DNA of 64,000 nucleotides from Branchiostoma floridae (GCF_000003815.2 NC_049987.1:405473-469472), one strand, 5' to 3'; positions 10,419 to 23,367 are shown, counted from the stretch's first letter. Numbers and translations: made by a program. Notes: generated from the sequence alone by a model not told the origin.

Positions 10419-10590
10419 GGGGGAGGGGGGCGTGTTACAAACTCAGAAAAACAGCCAAAATGTTGTATAATTTGAATAAACTGGTCTTCAACTAAGCCAC
10501 CATGTGTCCTTGTACTGTCCTTATCTTGTCTAAGGGTATCAAGTATCAAAAAGTTGTGAAAAAACTCACCTCATTGGTGCAACCCGTCGG

Positions 10591-10690
10591 NNNNNNNNNN
10601 NNNNNNNNNNNNNNNNNNNNNNNNNNNNNNNNNNNNNNNNNNNNNNNNNNNNNNNNNNNNNNNNNNNNNNNNNNNNNNNNNNNNNNNNNN
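10591..10690. other. Assembly gap, 100 N
   Basis: A placeholder gap of unknown real size, just beyond the endonuclease gene. Confidence 0.99.
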
Positions 10691-11544
10691 TTGTCCACAT
10701 TTTGTAAGCAAGTTATTTGTCCTTGGTGCTAAACACTATTTCAATAAACACACGAATTTTTCTAGCTGTTTGAATGGGTCAAATATGTTGACCTAACTGA
10801 TCCAAATACACTTTTTTAGCAAAACAACCATGTAAAATTGGAATGCATGAGAAAGACCAGATGTATTTTAGCGTCATATTCGAATAATAAACATGTGCAT
10901 TCTAAAACACCCCGCAAGTTTTTCATCACTCATGATGTTTGACCAAAAGCACCGAAAACTGAACGAAAGGTAATAGTATAATCACCGTGTTCTCAACATA
11001 CTATAGCCATACAAGCATATAGTCATGTTGTTTCACCGGACATTTCAGACATTTTGTTTTCACATTGGGTTGATCTCTAGCTCGTTGCACTAAAAACATC
11101 AGAATTTCTTCGGTTCGTTTTACAGGTCTCTGTTTCTTTGGTCATTCTTTGTTGTTAGCTGATATGTCACAGACCATAGATACAGCAGGTATATATGGAT
11201 GACATACTTCTGCCCATGGGAGACCTAAAACTGATTGGAGCTTGGGAAAAAAAGGTTGGCAAAAATGTTGCCTTCGATAGAAATCATAAGTGGTCAGAAA
11301 GTTTGAACAAATGACTAGACACACAGAGTATGGTGAACCGAACAAAACCTTCTTCATATTTTTTCTTTCACATCTTTTCCTTTGAGTTTGGAATTAACTT
11401 TGAGATTAGTATTCGTTTTATATTTTCTGAGTGTCTTAACGGCATATATTTGCTCATTTGTATCTGCTTAAATAATGGTCAAGCTGTTCAAAACAGACGG
11501 ATTTCAAAAGATTTGTGCCAATGCTTAAGCACGCCTTTTCTTGT
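10691..11544. other. AT-rich intergenic sequence
   Basis: No gene, repeat family or structured element was recognised here. Confidence 0.5.
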
Positions 11545-11792
11545 CTGGAGATTACCTGACATTCCTTACGGATTTCAGGTAATCTCCAGAAGTGAGGTGG
11601 GTTACACTTTGCTATCTTTCGGCATCCACTATATCATCACAATGGTACTGTTACACAAGATTTTTGTTTCCAGAAAAAATGACGTGTTATTTTTACAGAC
11701 AGATTAAAGTCTCGTGGAGTGGGAATTTAACCTCTCCCAGTTGTGAGGAGTTGTCGCACAGGGTGCAGTATAGTAGTCGTAGCACTGTAGAA
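11545..11792 (+). promoter_or_regulatory. Upstream region of copy A, conserved with copy B
   Basis: A perfect 15-bp inverted repeat (CTGGAGATTACCTGA at 11545-11559, its complement at 11575-11589) sits 204 bp upstream of the start codon. From here to the ATG the sequence is recognisably related to the reverse complement of 46428-46660 upstream of copy B, including GGGTTACAC, a TGACGTGTTATTTT box and the GGGTGCAGTA segment near the start. Shared promoter ancestry is direct from the alignment by eye; regulatory function is inferred. Confidence 0.55.
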
Positions 11793-14700
11793 ATGATGGC
11801 GAACTTTCAGCTTGTCTTCTTCTTTTCTTCCACGCTTCTGGTGGCCCTTTCGCCGACAGTTATTACAGCAGCACTAGAGCAAGACCTCGCCGACTTGGAC
11901 AGTTTTATACAATCACTCATGGAGTGTGAGAGTAAACCCATCGTTGGCCTGACCATTTCACTCGTTAAAAACGGAGACGTGGTCTTTTGCAAAGGGTACG
12001 GCAAGCGGGATTTGAACCAAGGTCTCCCGTTGGACAACAGGACTATCTTCGGCCTCGGGTCCATTTCCAAGTCCTTCACGGCGACTCTTCTGGCTAGCGT
12101 TCTCGCTGAGAGAGATGGCGTCACATTGGACACGCCGTTAGTGGACATACTGGGACACGATTTCAGATTTCAAGACGAATTTTTGACGAAGAAGACAACT
12201 CTGCGCGACGTTCTTGCCCACAGGACGGGACTTCAGAGGTTTCCGACCAAATTGTTACAGTTCGGGATGGACATAGACAGAGCGGAGCTGACAAGGTACT
12301 TGTTTTGATTTTTGTCTAGGCCACAGCAAATATTTCTAAAGTGCTTATGTCATTTAAATTCTGTATTTGCAATTTCATCCATGTAACTGGTATGAACTAT
12401 CTTCAAGTCGGTGTAAGAAACCGATTTCTGTAAAACCTCTCGTCGGTTTAACACACCAGCTTCTGTATCTGTATATCCGGTAAAACCTCTCGTCGGTTTA
12501 ACACACCAGCTTCTGTATCTGTATATCCTGTAAAACCTCTCGTCGGTGTAACACACCAGCTTCTGTATCTGTATCCGGTAAAACCTCTCGTCGGTTTAAC
12601 ACACCGGCTTCTGTATCTGTATATCCGGTAAAACCTCTCGTCGGTGTAACACACCAGCTTCTGTATCTGTACCTATAAATATCCGGTAAAACCTCTCATC
12701 GGTGTAACACACCAGCTTCTGTATCTGTATATCCGGTAAAACCTCTCGTCGGTGTAACACACAAGCTTCTGTATCTGTATATCCGGTAAAACCTCTCGTC
12801 GGTGTAACACACCAGCTTCTGTATCTGTACCTATAAATATCCGGTTTAACGACCATCCAATGAATCACACCGGCTTCTGTTTCTGTATATCCGGTAAAAC
12901 CTCTCGTCGGTGTAAAACACAAGCTTCTGTATCTGTACGTATAAATATCCGGTTTAACGACCATCTGATGTAACACACCAGCTTCTGTATCTGTATCCGG
13001 TAAAACCTCTCGTCGGTTTAACACACCGGCTTCTGTATCTGTATATCCGGTAAAACCTCTCGTCGATGTAACACACAAGCTTCTGTATCTGTACCTATAA
13101 ATATCCAGTTTAACGACCGTTCGATGTAATACACCAGCTTCTGTATCTGTATATCCGGTAAAACCCCTCGTCGGTGTAACACACCAGCTTCTGTATTTGT
13201 ATATCCGGTAAAACCTCTCGTCGGTGTAACACACCAGCTTCTGTATCTGTATATCCGGTAAAACCTCTCGACGGTGTAACACACAAGCTTCTGTATCTGA
13301 GTGTATATCCGGTAAAACCTCTCGTCGGTGTAACACACAAGCTTCTGTATCTGTACCTATAAATATTCGGTTTAACGACCATCCGATGTAACACACCAGC
13401 TTCTGTATCTGTATCCGGTAAAACCACTCGTCGGTGTAACACACCAGCTTCTGTATCTGTATATCCGGTAAAACCTCTCGTCGGTTTAACACACCAGCTT
13501 CTGTATCTGTATATCCGGTAAAACCTCTCGTCGGTGTAACACACAAGCTTCTGTATCTGTATATCCGGTAAAACCTCTCGTCGGTGTAACACACAAGCTT
13601 CTGTATCTGTATATCCGGTAAAACCTCTCGTCTGTGTAACACACCAGCTTCTGTATCTGTACCTATAAATATTCGGTTTAACGACCATCCGATGTAACAC
13701 ACCAGCTTCTGTATCTGTATCCGGTAAAACCTCTCGTCGGTGTAACACACCAGCTTCTGTATTTGTATATCCGGTAAAACCTCTCGTCGGTTTAACACAC
13801 CAGCTTCTGTATCTGTATATCCGGTAAAACCTCTCGTCGATGTAACACACCGGCTTCTGTATCTGTATATCCGGTAAAACCTCTCGTCGGCGTAACACAC
13901 AAGCTTCTGTATCTGTATATCCGGTAAAACCTCTCGTCGGTGTAATACACAAGCTTCTGTATCTGTATATCCGGTAAAACCTCTCGTCGATGTAACACAC
14001 CGGCTTCTGTATCTGTATATCCGGTAAAACCTCTCGTCGGCGTAACACACAAGCTTCTGTATCTGTATATCCGGTAAAACCTCTCGTCGATGTAACACAC
14101 AAGCTTCTGTATCTGTACCTATAAATATCCAGTTTAACGACCGTTCGATGTAATACACCAGCTTCTACATGTATCCTTGTCTATTTATCCGGTATAACCG
14201 CTTTTCGATGTAACCGGATAATTTCTATATCTGCATCTATAGCACTCGTTCTTATTGAAATGTAAAAATTTGCAATTTTTTGTTCGAAAAATAAATCAGT
14301 GAAACCTACCTGATTGTTTAGGAAAATTCCTCTTTCAACCTTAGCCAAAAATGGCAACTTATTTATTTCATACAAATTGGTTATGCATTACAGGACGGGT
14401 AACAAACGTTACCGGTAACGTTTGTTACAACAGTAAACCCTTTTTATTCAAAAGGATTAACATTATTGGCTACATCATTTAGGCATAAGTTGACGTCCCT
14501 AGGGACATTTAAAAAGTGGGCAGCATTTTGAATTCTTCGTATTTTCTCAGGCGACAGCCATCTTTTAGTAGTTGAAATCCCACCCGAGGCCAGAATAACC
14601 TTCAAAGTCATTAACCAATATGAATGTTGTGGTGCATCTTTTGTAAAACATTACAGGGGTTGTTGAAAAACAAAGGGACCATGCACTCATGCTGCCTATA

Positions 14701-17700
14701 ATTTGCTCAATATCAAGTCGTAAAGTCAGGCGACAGCATTTTTGAAATTTCAATGAGAACGATATAACCTGTAAAACTGCTATTCAATTAAATACGTTAA
14801 TTGGAGGGTCCCGTTTTTGAGGAGAGCAACACCTCGAGCACGTTAAAGAACCAACCACACTTATCAAAAATAGGGGGGGGGGGGATAGGAGGCATTGTAC
14901 TAACTTGTAGACAACATACTCCATGACTATTAAATTTGTCTGGTGATATGATATACACGTTATTAACCTGCGGGTGGTTTGAAAGAATATTCCTGACAAA
15001 AAGAAATGAAACAACATGCTTCTTAACTTCCTAAGTTCACTCATCACTTCGTCACACCAAAATGAGGTCAAATTTCGAATTAAATTATATTGTAGTTCGT
15101 AGAAGTCCTCATTAAAATAGTTACTTGTTCCACTTTACCATTATCTTTCACTCTACATGTCTGTATACATTTTCTTTATATGGTTTCTTGATACAACAAT
15201 TATAACTTCAAATATGAGCATGATACTCGTTTAACCCTATTCAGACCGGGCTTTTTTGGTCATCCCTGGACGGGGGGGGGCTTTTGAGGCCCTCCACTTC
15301 TAAGTCCTATAACTCTGCAACGACGTGCCGTAGGGCCACCAAATTTTCAAGACATAACATCGACATAATATTTGACGAGTATATGACGTTTGACGTTACT
15401 TTGATGTAAGATGACGTAAGTATGACGTCATCAATTTGATTATATTGGCCAAACCCATGAAAAAAGGGTATTCTCAGAAAACTTCAAGTTATGCGACAAA
15501 AATGTAACAACAAGTGCAGATAACAGAATGATAATGTTTGTTACGCCTTGCTTTGCCAATAGCAACATCAATCACGTCAATATGACGTCATAAATTGACG
15601 TCATGCACATCTAAGATACGAGTTGGGCTCTGCCATATTATATCCACCACATTTAATTTTCAAAAATACTTTTTTTGCAACAAATAATCACAAAGGGCAA
15701 TGGAAATAGACTTAATTAATTCATTTAGATGGTTTTTGATGAAAAAATACCAGGTAGTTACAAATTTTAAGGGATAATTAGCTTGTTTTTCTTGATCTGG
15801 CCATTCGGTCCTCCATCTTTGACTTTGGGCTGATTACGTCATCAAATTAGCATAATTTATGCATATATAATTATATTAAAAAAGGCTAAATAATATAAGA
15901 TTTTTTTTATGTAACAAAATCGCAGTAATATAGCAAATAAATGTGAAAAATACATTGTTAGAACCCAAAAATAGTGATTTTTGGCAAAACTGCCTGTCAA
16001 CAAACGGTTGCCATGGCAACAAGAAAATATGGAAAATTCGGTAAATTGTTGCCAACAATATTTTAGGAAAACTCACCAAATTTGGTGGCTCTAGCGTAAG
16101 CCGTTCTGGCGTTATAGGACATCAAAGTTAGCGCAGGCCTCAAAAGTCCCCCCCCCCCCCCCCGTCTGAATAGGGTTAAGCATTCCGTCCAGCCCGTAAG
16201 GAATTCTTGGACCTTCTGTAAGATCAAACACTCAATTGTCTTAATCTTTATTTGGTTAGCTCATGGCTCAAGAAGAATTGTGTGGGCGCCCTCTGGTTGT
16301 TTTTTTAGGAAATGTAGGGAATATTATGTTTGAGACTTTCTTTTGTACCCATCAGGAGGGTTCGCCACTTCTCCCAGGTCCATCCCTTCCGGTCGGTTTT
16401 CTACTACAACAACTTGCTCTACACTCTCGCGGGACACGTCGCCGAAAGGCTTGCTGGGAAACCATTGAACAGCTGTTACGGGAAAAGATCCTCCTCCCTC
16501 TGGGGAAGGAGACCTTTCAATGTTGGCCCGAGCTACCTGACATACAGTCGGGACGGACATGCTCTTCTCGTTGATCGGGAAGAAACCTTCAGGTTTGTGC
16601 AATCAAAGACTATTTCTTGTCTGTAATATGCATTTATTTACAGTTGTGCTCAGCGCTTATAACAGTTTTTGTTCTGTTTCGTGTCATGAAAGAAAGAACC
16701 ATCCCTCCTCTTAGAACGTCAAAACTCTTGCTCACATCGCTTATGTTGTTTGCACCATGGTCTATTTGTATTGCTAAAGCTGGCGTACAACCACATCATG
16801 TCTTGTCGACCATCCCTGAAGACGTAGACGGGGGATGCCACAAGCTACCTTAGATCCTCATTAGATCCATAATTTGAGTCACATGTGAATAAAGTATTAA
16901 TAAAATCATCATATATAAATGTATCTTCCTCTCACTCTCACATTGTGTGTAGTTATGCGTGCGTACGTGCCTGTGTGTTTCAGTGTCTATATGATATGTT
17001 TGTGTGTGTTTGTGTGTGTGTCGTTGTGTGTGTGTCTGTGTGGTTAATATGTACATGTATGTGTCTGTGTGTCTGCATAGGTGTGTGTGTGTGTTTGTGT
17101 GTGTTTTCATATTCTGCCACAGGGAAGTTTAGTTATTTCAGCCTATCATGGGCCTAGGACCCGTTCCGTTGGAGAAGATGACACCTGGTCAATGAATAAT
17201 GTTATTCTGTCATCAACATAACTTTCAGAATCCAGAAGCTGCATGCTCCTTCTGGAGGCATGGCGTCTAACGCGGCGGACATGGCACGGTACATGCAGCT
17301 CCACCTGAGCGGGGGGAAGGGACCGGACGGACGGACCCTGGTGCCTGATGAACTGTTCAGAGAGTCCCACACGGTACAGTTCTTCAGGCCGTACCAGCCT
17401 GACAAGGAACTCTACCGACCACAGTACCCGGTTGGAGTTAGGAACAACGGAGAAGGGTTCGGTCTGATTGTGGGGGATTACAGAGGTAAAAGTACTGTAC
17501 ATAAATAAGATGTTTGTTAATCCTCAAGGCGCAATCATCAAGATTGACAGCAATAATTTTTGAAGTGCCATCTACGTGATTTTACGTTACTCTTATTTGA
17601 CCATGTTGATGACATCTTTTGGGCACGGCAGAATTGAAGTGAGCATGAGAAAAAAAGTTTTACCCCTTCCAAAAAAGGATACATACGAAACAACAAATCA

Positions 17701-18071
17701 TGGTTGCTTTCAAGCGCAAGCTTGCGTGGCTTAGTACCCGGTAAGTTTCCTATGTATGCCAAGGTGTCATTCAGTTCGTCCTGCATGCAAACAGCCTCTG
17801 GATCGGTTGAGGGTACTTTCTTGCATCATGTATTGCGTCGTCTACAAATGTACAACAGCATCGAAATGCGTCGACGTCGTCAGTGTCCTAATCATTTGGC
17901 CTTGTGTTTTGCAAGTTGTGGAACGGCACCAGGAACGTTGTTCTGTACCGCACTACAGGCTACTACAGCCGCTTGGCGATGTCAATTCTGTTGTGCTCTC
18001 TCTTTGTCTGTTCTCTCTGTCTCTCACTCTCTCTGTCTCTCTCTCTGTCTCTCTCTTTGTCTCTCTGTCTC

Positions 18072-18122
<51 letters not shown>

Positions 18123-20861
18123 GTCTCTCTCTCTCTATCTCTATCTTTGGGGTCGGGGAGGCAAGCACCACTTACTCACTATCACAAGAGCTATCCACCA
18201 CCCAAAGATTACTTCCAGACAATACCATTTTGATAACGCACCTACGAAACGTCTTTGGAATCCATCAACTGGATCTCGAGTTATACCGCCCACAAGCAAG
18301 CAGGCATTTGCTGCAGAACAGTTGGAAGCCGCTAGGACGCCCATACTCAAATTTGACCTACGTCTTAAAAACACCTACCGAATAGCATAAACATCCATTC
18401 ACAGATTTTCGAATTAGTGTGGACCACAAACACACATCCGTTGCGGAATAGCTAGAAGCCGCCGGAAGAATATTTTCAACCTTGACTTCGTGTTATCAAC
18501 AACTACCCACCTACACCTACAAAATGTACCTCGAACATCCATTCACAGCTTCGAATTCTCGAGTTATATACTTCACAAGAACCACACATGCTTTTAAATC
18601 CGCTTCACCATGGCGGAACGGAAAACACAACCCTCTTGCGTAGGTTATATTAACAACGTTTCTAATTTTGTTAATCTCTCGGTATTCCAGGCTACCGGAG
18701 ACTGTTTCGTAGCGGTATTTACACGGGGTTTTCTTCGCTGATGTCGTTATTTCCGGACGCATCAGGGGGTGTGTTCACCAGTTTGAATGGCCCGGCTTTT
18801 CCAAGTCACGTTTACATTGACGTCCACAGCATCCTGCACTATCGTGTTGCGGACATGCTGCTCGGTAAGTCCATCGGCTAAGTCCACAAGCAAAAGAAGT
18901 AAAGAAAAACAGGAACAAAAATATCAGCGGAATGTATGAAAACGTCAAAAGATTATCATAACACAGTATTTTGGTCTTATTCATTCCAAATTGTGAACAT
19001 ATTTTTCCAAATATTCGTCTATCCAATCTAAACAGTACATTTATAGCAAATTGTCTTATTTCTTTTGAATGTACTGATTCATTAACCCTCAAACCACCGT
19101 AACTTTTTTGTGACGTAGATTACCGTATGGGGTCAAAACTGACCCCATAACGTTTTGTACAAATACAGTTTTTTGGGTGACTCTTTATGTGATTTGTATA
19201 TATGTATAGTTTCATTAATCTATGTGGGACAGTTTGACATGATTAGGTGAGAATAATTATTGCTCATTATCATAATTTATGCAAAAGATCATGGGGACCA
19301 CATTTTGCACTGACGCTATTCAGACCGGGTAAGGTTTTTTTTTTATGCCTGCACCAACTTCAAAGTCACATAGCCCCTGAATAGCTTATGCTATGGCCAC
19401 CAAACTTGTTCCCTTTTGAGAAAATGTTGATAGCAATTTAAGTGAATAAAAAAAGTTCATCATTTTTCACGTTGCCATGGCAACGGAATTCTGACAGGCA
19501 TATCTATTACTCAATTTTCTAATTTTGGCTTAAACATTCAAGTAAAACACACTTGTTCATGACATCTTATAAAATTCAACGTAAATTTCATGATTCAATA
19601 TTCATAATTTATGCTAATTTTATGACGTCATCAGTCAAAATCAAATATGGCGGCCAATTTAAGCTAAATGACGTCATAGTGTCGTCATATAACATGATAA
19701 TGACACAAAAGTTGTTACGATAATTTCGTTGCACATGTGCATCATTCTCTGAAAATTTCGTGATCATAACGATAAGTAGTTTAGGTGTGGGTTTCAAAAG
19801 TTTGTTTAAAAAAATGCTGGGGTCAGTTTTGACCCCACTGGACCATACATAAACATTCTATGATAACTTAATCAACAATGATCCAATCTCGGTAAATACG
19901 AATGAGAAGTTATAAGACTTATGTACAAACAAACTTGTAGGAGGAAATTTGTTTTCAACCAGAAATGTCATAATGGCACATTTTGATATACGTCTGGGGT
20001 CAGTTTTGACCCCATACGGTGGTCTGAGGGTTAACGCAATGAAGATTGTTATAAAAGCTTAAAGGGGAAATAATTTTCAAGGTTCATTTCATCGATCAGG
20101 ATTGAAAGATTTTTTTCCGATTATCTCAATTTTACTTGATTATTGTTTAGATTTACATCCACTCATGGTCTTATTTCCTGGTTCGACATAAGACAAAAAT
20201 ACTTGGGCATAAATGTAGATGTATATAGAAATGCATTAAAGAATACTTTACCTTTGATATCATATTGATGCCACTTCCAGCAAATAAATAGACATTAAAC
20301 ACGGACACCAACAGCAACATCGTTATTTGTGCATCTGCAGGTTTGGAGCCATGGCTGAACACTACGACCGCCTGCAGTTTCCCGCAACCCTGGGCCACAT
20401 ATGACGTCAACATGACCATGCCTCCCGCACCTTCTCGCGACTTCCCGCGAGACAAACGAGACTACGAGGGAACGTTCGGTAACCCCTTATTCGGTAACCT
20501 TACCATTCGGCTCAACTCAACGGATGGTACCCTACGCTTTAAAGTTGGTCTGGTTGGCCACGGGATCCTTCTTCCAATAAGCCCTGGTAACCGCGTACTC
20601 ATCAACGGGCCCCCTAGTCAATCTGCGCCAGTAGTTGCTAATTTTGAGGAAACGCAAGGGGGCGCTATCAACCGCCTGGTGATACCAGTCGCGTCTCCAG
20701 AGCCACCAGTGGTGTTTGTTAGAGGCCTGAAGCTTACGGATGTAGACGAGCTACCAACAGAGGAGGGATGTGCTGTCTCTGGTGCTGAAGCTACTGTCTA
20801 TAAGATGTGGTCCTATTGCGTTCAGCTTGGGGTAGCCATTCTAGTTTTCACTTTCATATAG
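11793..20861 (+). CDS. Secreted serine beta-lactamase-like protein, copy A
   Basis: Five coding exons (11793-12295, 16356-16592, 17229-17485, 18691-18864, 20341-20861) join in frame to 563 codons plus stop. Residues 1-26 form a signal peptide. The serine hydrolase core of the class C beta-lactamase/LACTB family follows: SxxK at S90-I-S-K93 (nucleophile and base) and YxN at Y185-N-N187. The third motif, normally KTG or HxG, is replaced by RSG in LFRSGIYTGF. The last exon encodes a separate beta-rich tail ending in a hydrophobic stretch, suggesting a membrane or GPI anchor. The first of two ATGs was chosen because copy B matches it. Related invertebrate proteins (gigasin-6-like) are usually called hydrolases or peptidases of unknown substrate. 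Relative to copy B, exon 2 has lost 36 nt net, with two one-base losses plus a longer deletion that restore frame, leaving a scrambled stretch of about 20 residues. Function may be weakened. Confidence 0.85.
12410..14170. repeat. 50-bp minisatellite, about 35 units, in intron 1 of copy A
   Basis: The unit contains CCGGTAAAACCTCTCGTCGG, then TGTAACACACCAGCTTC, then TGTATCTGTATAT. Most units are 50 bp, some 48 bp (TGTATCCGG for TGTATATCCGG). Every few units a longer variant appears with CCTATAAATATCCGG and TTTAACGACCATC, giving a higher-order pattern. Copies are very alike, implying recent expansion or homogenisation. Confidence 0.95.
15231..16179. mobile_element. TTAA-flanked MITE, family 1 (piggyBac-like), 949 bp
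   Basis: It starts TTAACCCTATTCAGACCGGG and ends with the inverted GTCTGAATAGGGTTAA. TTAA at both ends matches the target site used by piggyBac-superfamily elements. There is no ORF. The interior is AT-rich, includes several TGACGTCA octamers and the palindrome GTTGCCATGGCAAC, and has a 15-base C run just inside the right end. It lies in intron 1 of copy A. Confidence 0.8.
16940..17112. repeat. (TG)n-rich simple sequence
   Basis: An impure TG/TGTGTC tract in intron 2 of copy A. Confidence 0.85.
17995..18145. repeat. (CT)n/(CTCTGT)n microsatellite
   Basis: Long CT-rich tract in intron 3 of copy A. It creates long open frames in all + strand frames that are not coding. Confidence 0.95.
19082..20034. 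mobile_element. TTAA-flanked MITE, family 2, 953 bp
   Basis: It starts TTAACCCTCAAACCACCGTA and ends TACGGTGGTCTGAGGGTTAA. A second inner inverted phrase, GGGGTCAAAACTGACCCC, lies near each end. Family 1-like text (GCTATTCAGACCGGG) occurs at 19315, so the family seems to contain or derive from a family 1 core. There is no ORF. It lies in intron 4 of copy A. A same-length copy in inverted orientation lies at 32108-33058. Confidence 0.85.
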
Positions 20862-22080
20862 TTACACATCTGGAGACTTTAGATCTCCTCTCTAACTCTC
20901 AGTATGGTTTTCGACCAGGTAGATCAACGTCTGACCTTGTCACTGTCATTTCAGAGAAAGGTAACAGAGCTCTATCTAAATGCCAGCGGAGAGGCTCGGC
21001 TCGTTGCTCTTGACATATCCAAGGCCTTCGATAAAGTATGGCACGCTGGACTCCTTAGAAAACTAGTTGCCTGCGGTATCAGGCGCCCTATGGCCAACAT
21101 GCTCTTATCTTTCCTCTCTGACAGAAAGCTAAAAGTTGTCCTCGATGGTCATTCATCTTCATCATATTCAATCAACGCCGGAGGACCTCAGGGCTCAGTT
21201 CTTGCACCAACGTTCTTTCTCATATTCATAAATGACTTGCCTGGCTATATTTTCTGTGAACTTGCTATCTACGCCGATGACTCCACCCTTTATTCTTGTT
21301 CCAACGGTCCATCATCCAATCTAGAAATGGCAGCTTGTTTAGAAAGTGATATTCGCTCGGTTGTGGAATGGGGGGATAAATGGCTAGTTACATTTAAATC
21401 TTTAAAGACCAATCCCCTTTCCGTTAATAGATATCGGGAACCTTTCCTCCCTCCCATATCTATGAATGGAGATGTGCTACAAGATAGTGACGTCTTTCGC
21501 CTGCTCGGTCTCACCCTCTCCAAAAACTTCTCCTGGAGAAGTTAGTATGTACATAGAATCCATATTGCCAAATCTGCAGCTATGAAAGTCGGTTCATTTC
21601 TCCGAGCCAGGAATTATCTCACTCCAGACATAATACTATATCCGTACAAATCCACTATCCTCCCCTGTCTGGAATACTACTGTCATTCCTGGGCAGGTGC
21701 CCCGAATGACTATCTGCAACTTCTACACCACATTCAAGAATTTTTATGGCCATTGGCAATAAGTTAGCATCTAAGCTTGACCCTCTCTCCCACAGGCGAA
21801 ACGTTGCATCTCTTCCCTTTTTACCGGTACTTCCATGGCTGTTGCTCCAATGATCTCATACTACTTGTCCCTCCGATGAGAGCCTTTCAGCGCAACACTA
21901 GGTTCTCTTCAAACTCACATCGCTATACTGTTCAATTGCCGGTTTCCAAGCCCTTTCCCCGGACAGCTAAGTTATGGAACTCTCTCGACGACAACTGTTT
22001 CCCTCCTGTCTTCAACTTATCAGCCTTCAAAACAAATGTCCACCGCTATCTCCATGCACAGTTATTTCCAACTTCTTAGT
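20862..22080 (+). pseudogene. 5'-truncated non-LTR retrotransposon reverse transcriptase
   Basis: This piece starts within about 10 bases after the stop codon of copy A. Readable RT blocks in order are SQYGFRPGRST, ALDISKAFDKVWH, GGPQGSVLAP and the catalytic box IYADDSTLYS, then a C-terminal region ending near PRTAKLWNSL. The frame shifts near 20960, a stop interrupts at 21543, and further breaks follow at about 21765, so it cannot make a full enzyme. Endonuclease and 5' parts are absent, as expected for incomplete target-primed insertion. Confidence 0.85.
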
Positions 22081-23367
22081 TCATTGCCTTTTAGTGGTCT
22101 CTTGACCTTGCTTTGAACAATCTCGTTTAAAAAAGTTACGTAACTTTGAAAAACAACATAAAGACAGAAGGTTATAATACAAATTCATCTCATAGGTTAT
22201 CATATTTAAAATATTCATTTTGGATAGTCTGAGAAAACAAGTATCTTTCTCATATAACTAATTTTGAATAATGTTTTCAGAATTATGTGCTTCATATCCT
22301 CTTTACCAGGAATGACAGATCCTGTTTCCATTTATATCCAGATAGTTGGTCATTATAACATAAAGCAGTGAAGTTACAAAGGCAGAGGTCTAACCGATGA
22401 TTGGAGAATAGATAATTAGTCCCCATAAGGCTGTTGTGTTTCATGTTACAAGTGACCGACTTTAGCAAAAAAACATTCTGAACCTAGCCATTTTGGGGCC
22501 AAATTCTAGCGCTGGTAAGGCCAAGGGACAAAAATTTTCTATCCGACATAAGAGTGATCAAGGACTTTATTCATCAGAATCGTTAGCTTGGACTGAAGAA
22601 ATTAAAAACCAACTTCCCGAATTTTACACTTTATTAACGGACTTTAAACGTTGGATGTGAAGTAAACATTGGTATATAGTTTTTGGGGGTTTACACAATA
22701 AACTTGTGCTTGGACAATCTGTTAAATTACAACAAGATGTTGTAAATACCAGGGTTCTGATGCATGACATTTTTACATGTACTGTATTTGTCGGATGATT
22801 TCGGTCGAAATCTTGCAATTGAAAGGAATAAAAAGCAGAAATAGAGATCATGATATTTTTTTAAGAACCGCGATCATAAATACAATATTTTCCTAGGCCT
22901 AATTGATAAAACATTGGGGGCTGGTTGTGTATGATACCGGCCAATAATATAGAGGCATTCTGCGATTAAGAAATTACCCTAAACCATGCCAGTCGATACC
23001 AGTTTGAAACAAACAAAGTTACTTTGGGAAGAATTGTAGTATTGAACTAAATAAAAAAACAACAACAAATGAGTTAATTAAAGAATATTTTATTTCAAAA
23101 ATTATCGATAAAGTCACCATAAGATCACACAGTAATAACCTGCCATTTCTGTAAGTTCTGAGTTAGGGAATAACCCCCACATATAAAATTCGTTGTGTAC
23201 ACTGTATTAAAATAGACAATCAGCAACCGACAGGAAACAGGAGATTCTGTATCTGATAAAAGGTTATATCTATGAACCTCGGATCTGTATATTGCATATC
23301 CTAACATTGAACATGTGACGCATGATATCGGCATGATTGTAGCATACTCAAATTATTTGGTCCCGAG
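22081..23367. other. AT-rich intergenic sequence
   Basis: I saw no gene, transposon end or tandem repeat in this stretch. Confidence 0.5.

Noticed and set aside
5494-10590. Similar phrases (GAAAAACTCAC...ATTGG) near 5494 and 10558 as transposon ends
   Set aside because: They are in direct rather than inverted orientation and only weakly alike, so they do not define the ends of the Mutator-like element.
12596-14158. A 520-codon frame on the - strand, with others of 330 and 100 codons
   Set aside because: It is the 50-bp minisatellite read in frame. All three frames stay open because the unit lacks stops, and there is no domain, start context or splice support.
12410-14170. CRISPR-like repeat-spacer array
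   Set aside because: Units are contiguous tandem copies without unique spacers, in an animal intron.
17704-18390. Long + strand frames over the CT repeat
   Set aside because: Composition is driven by the (CT)n tract, and real exon neighbours show this is intron 3 of copy A.
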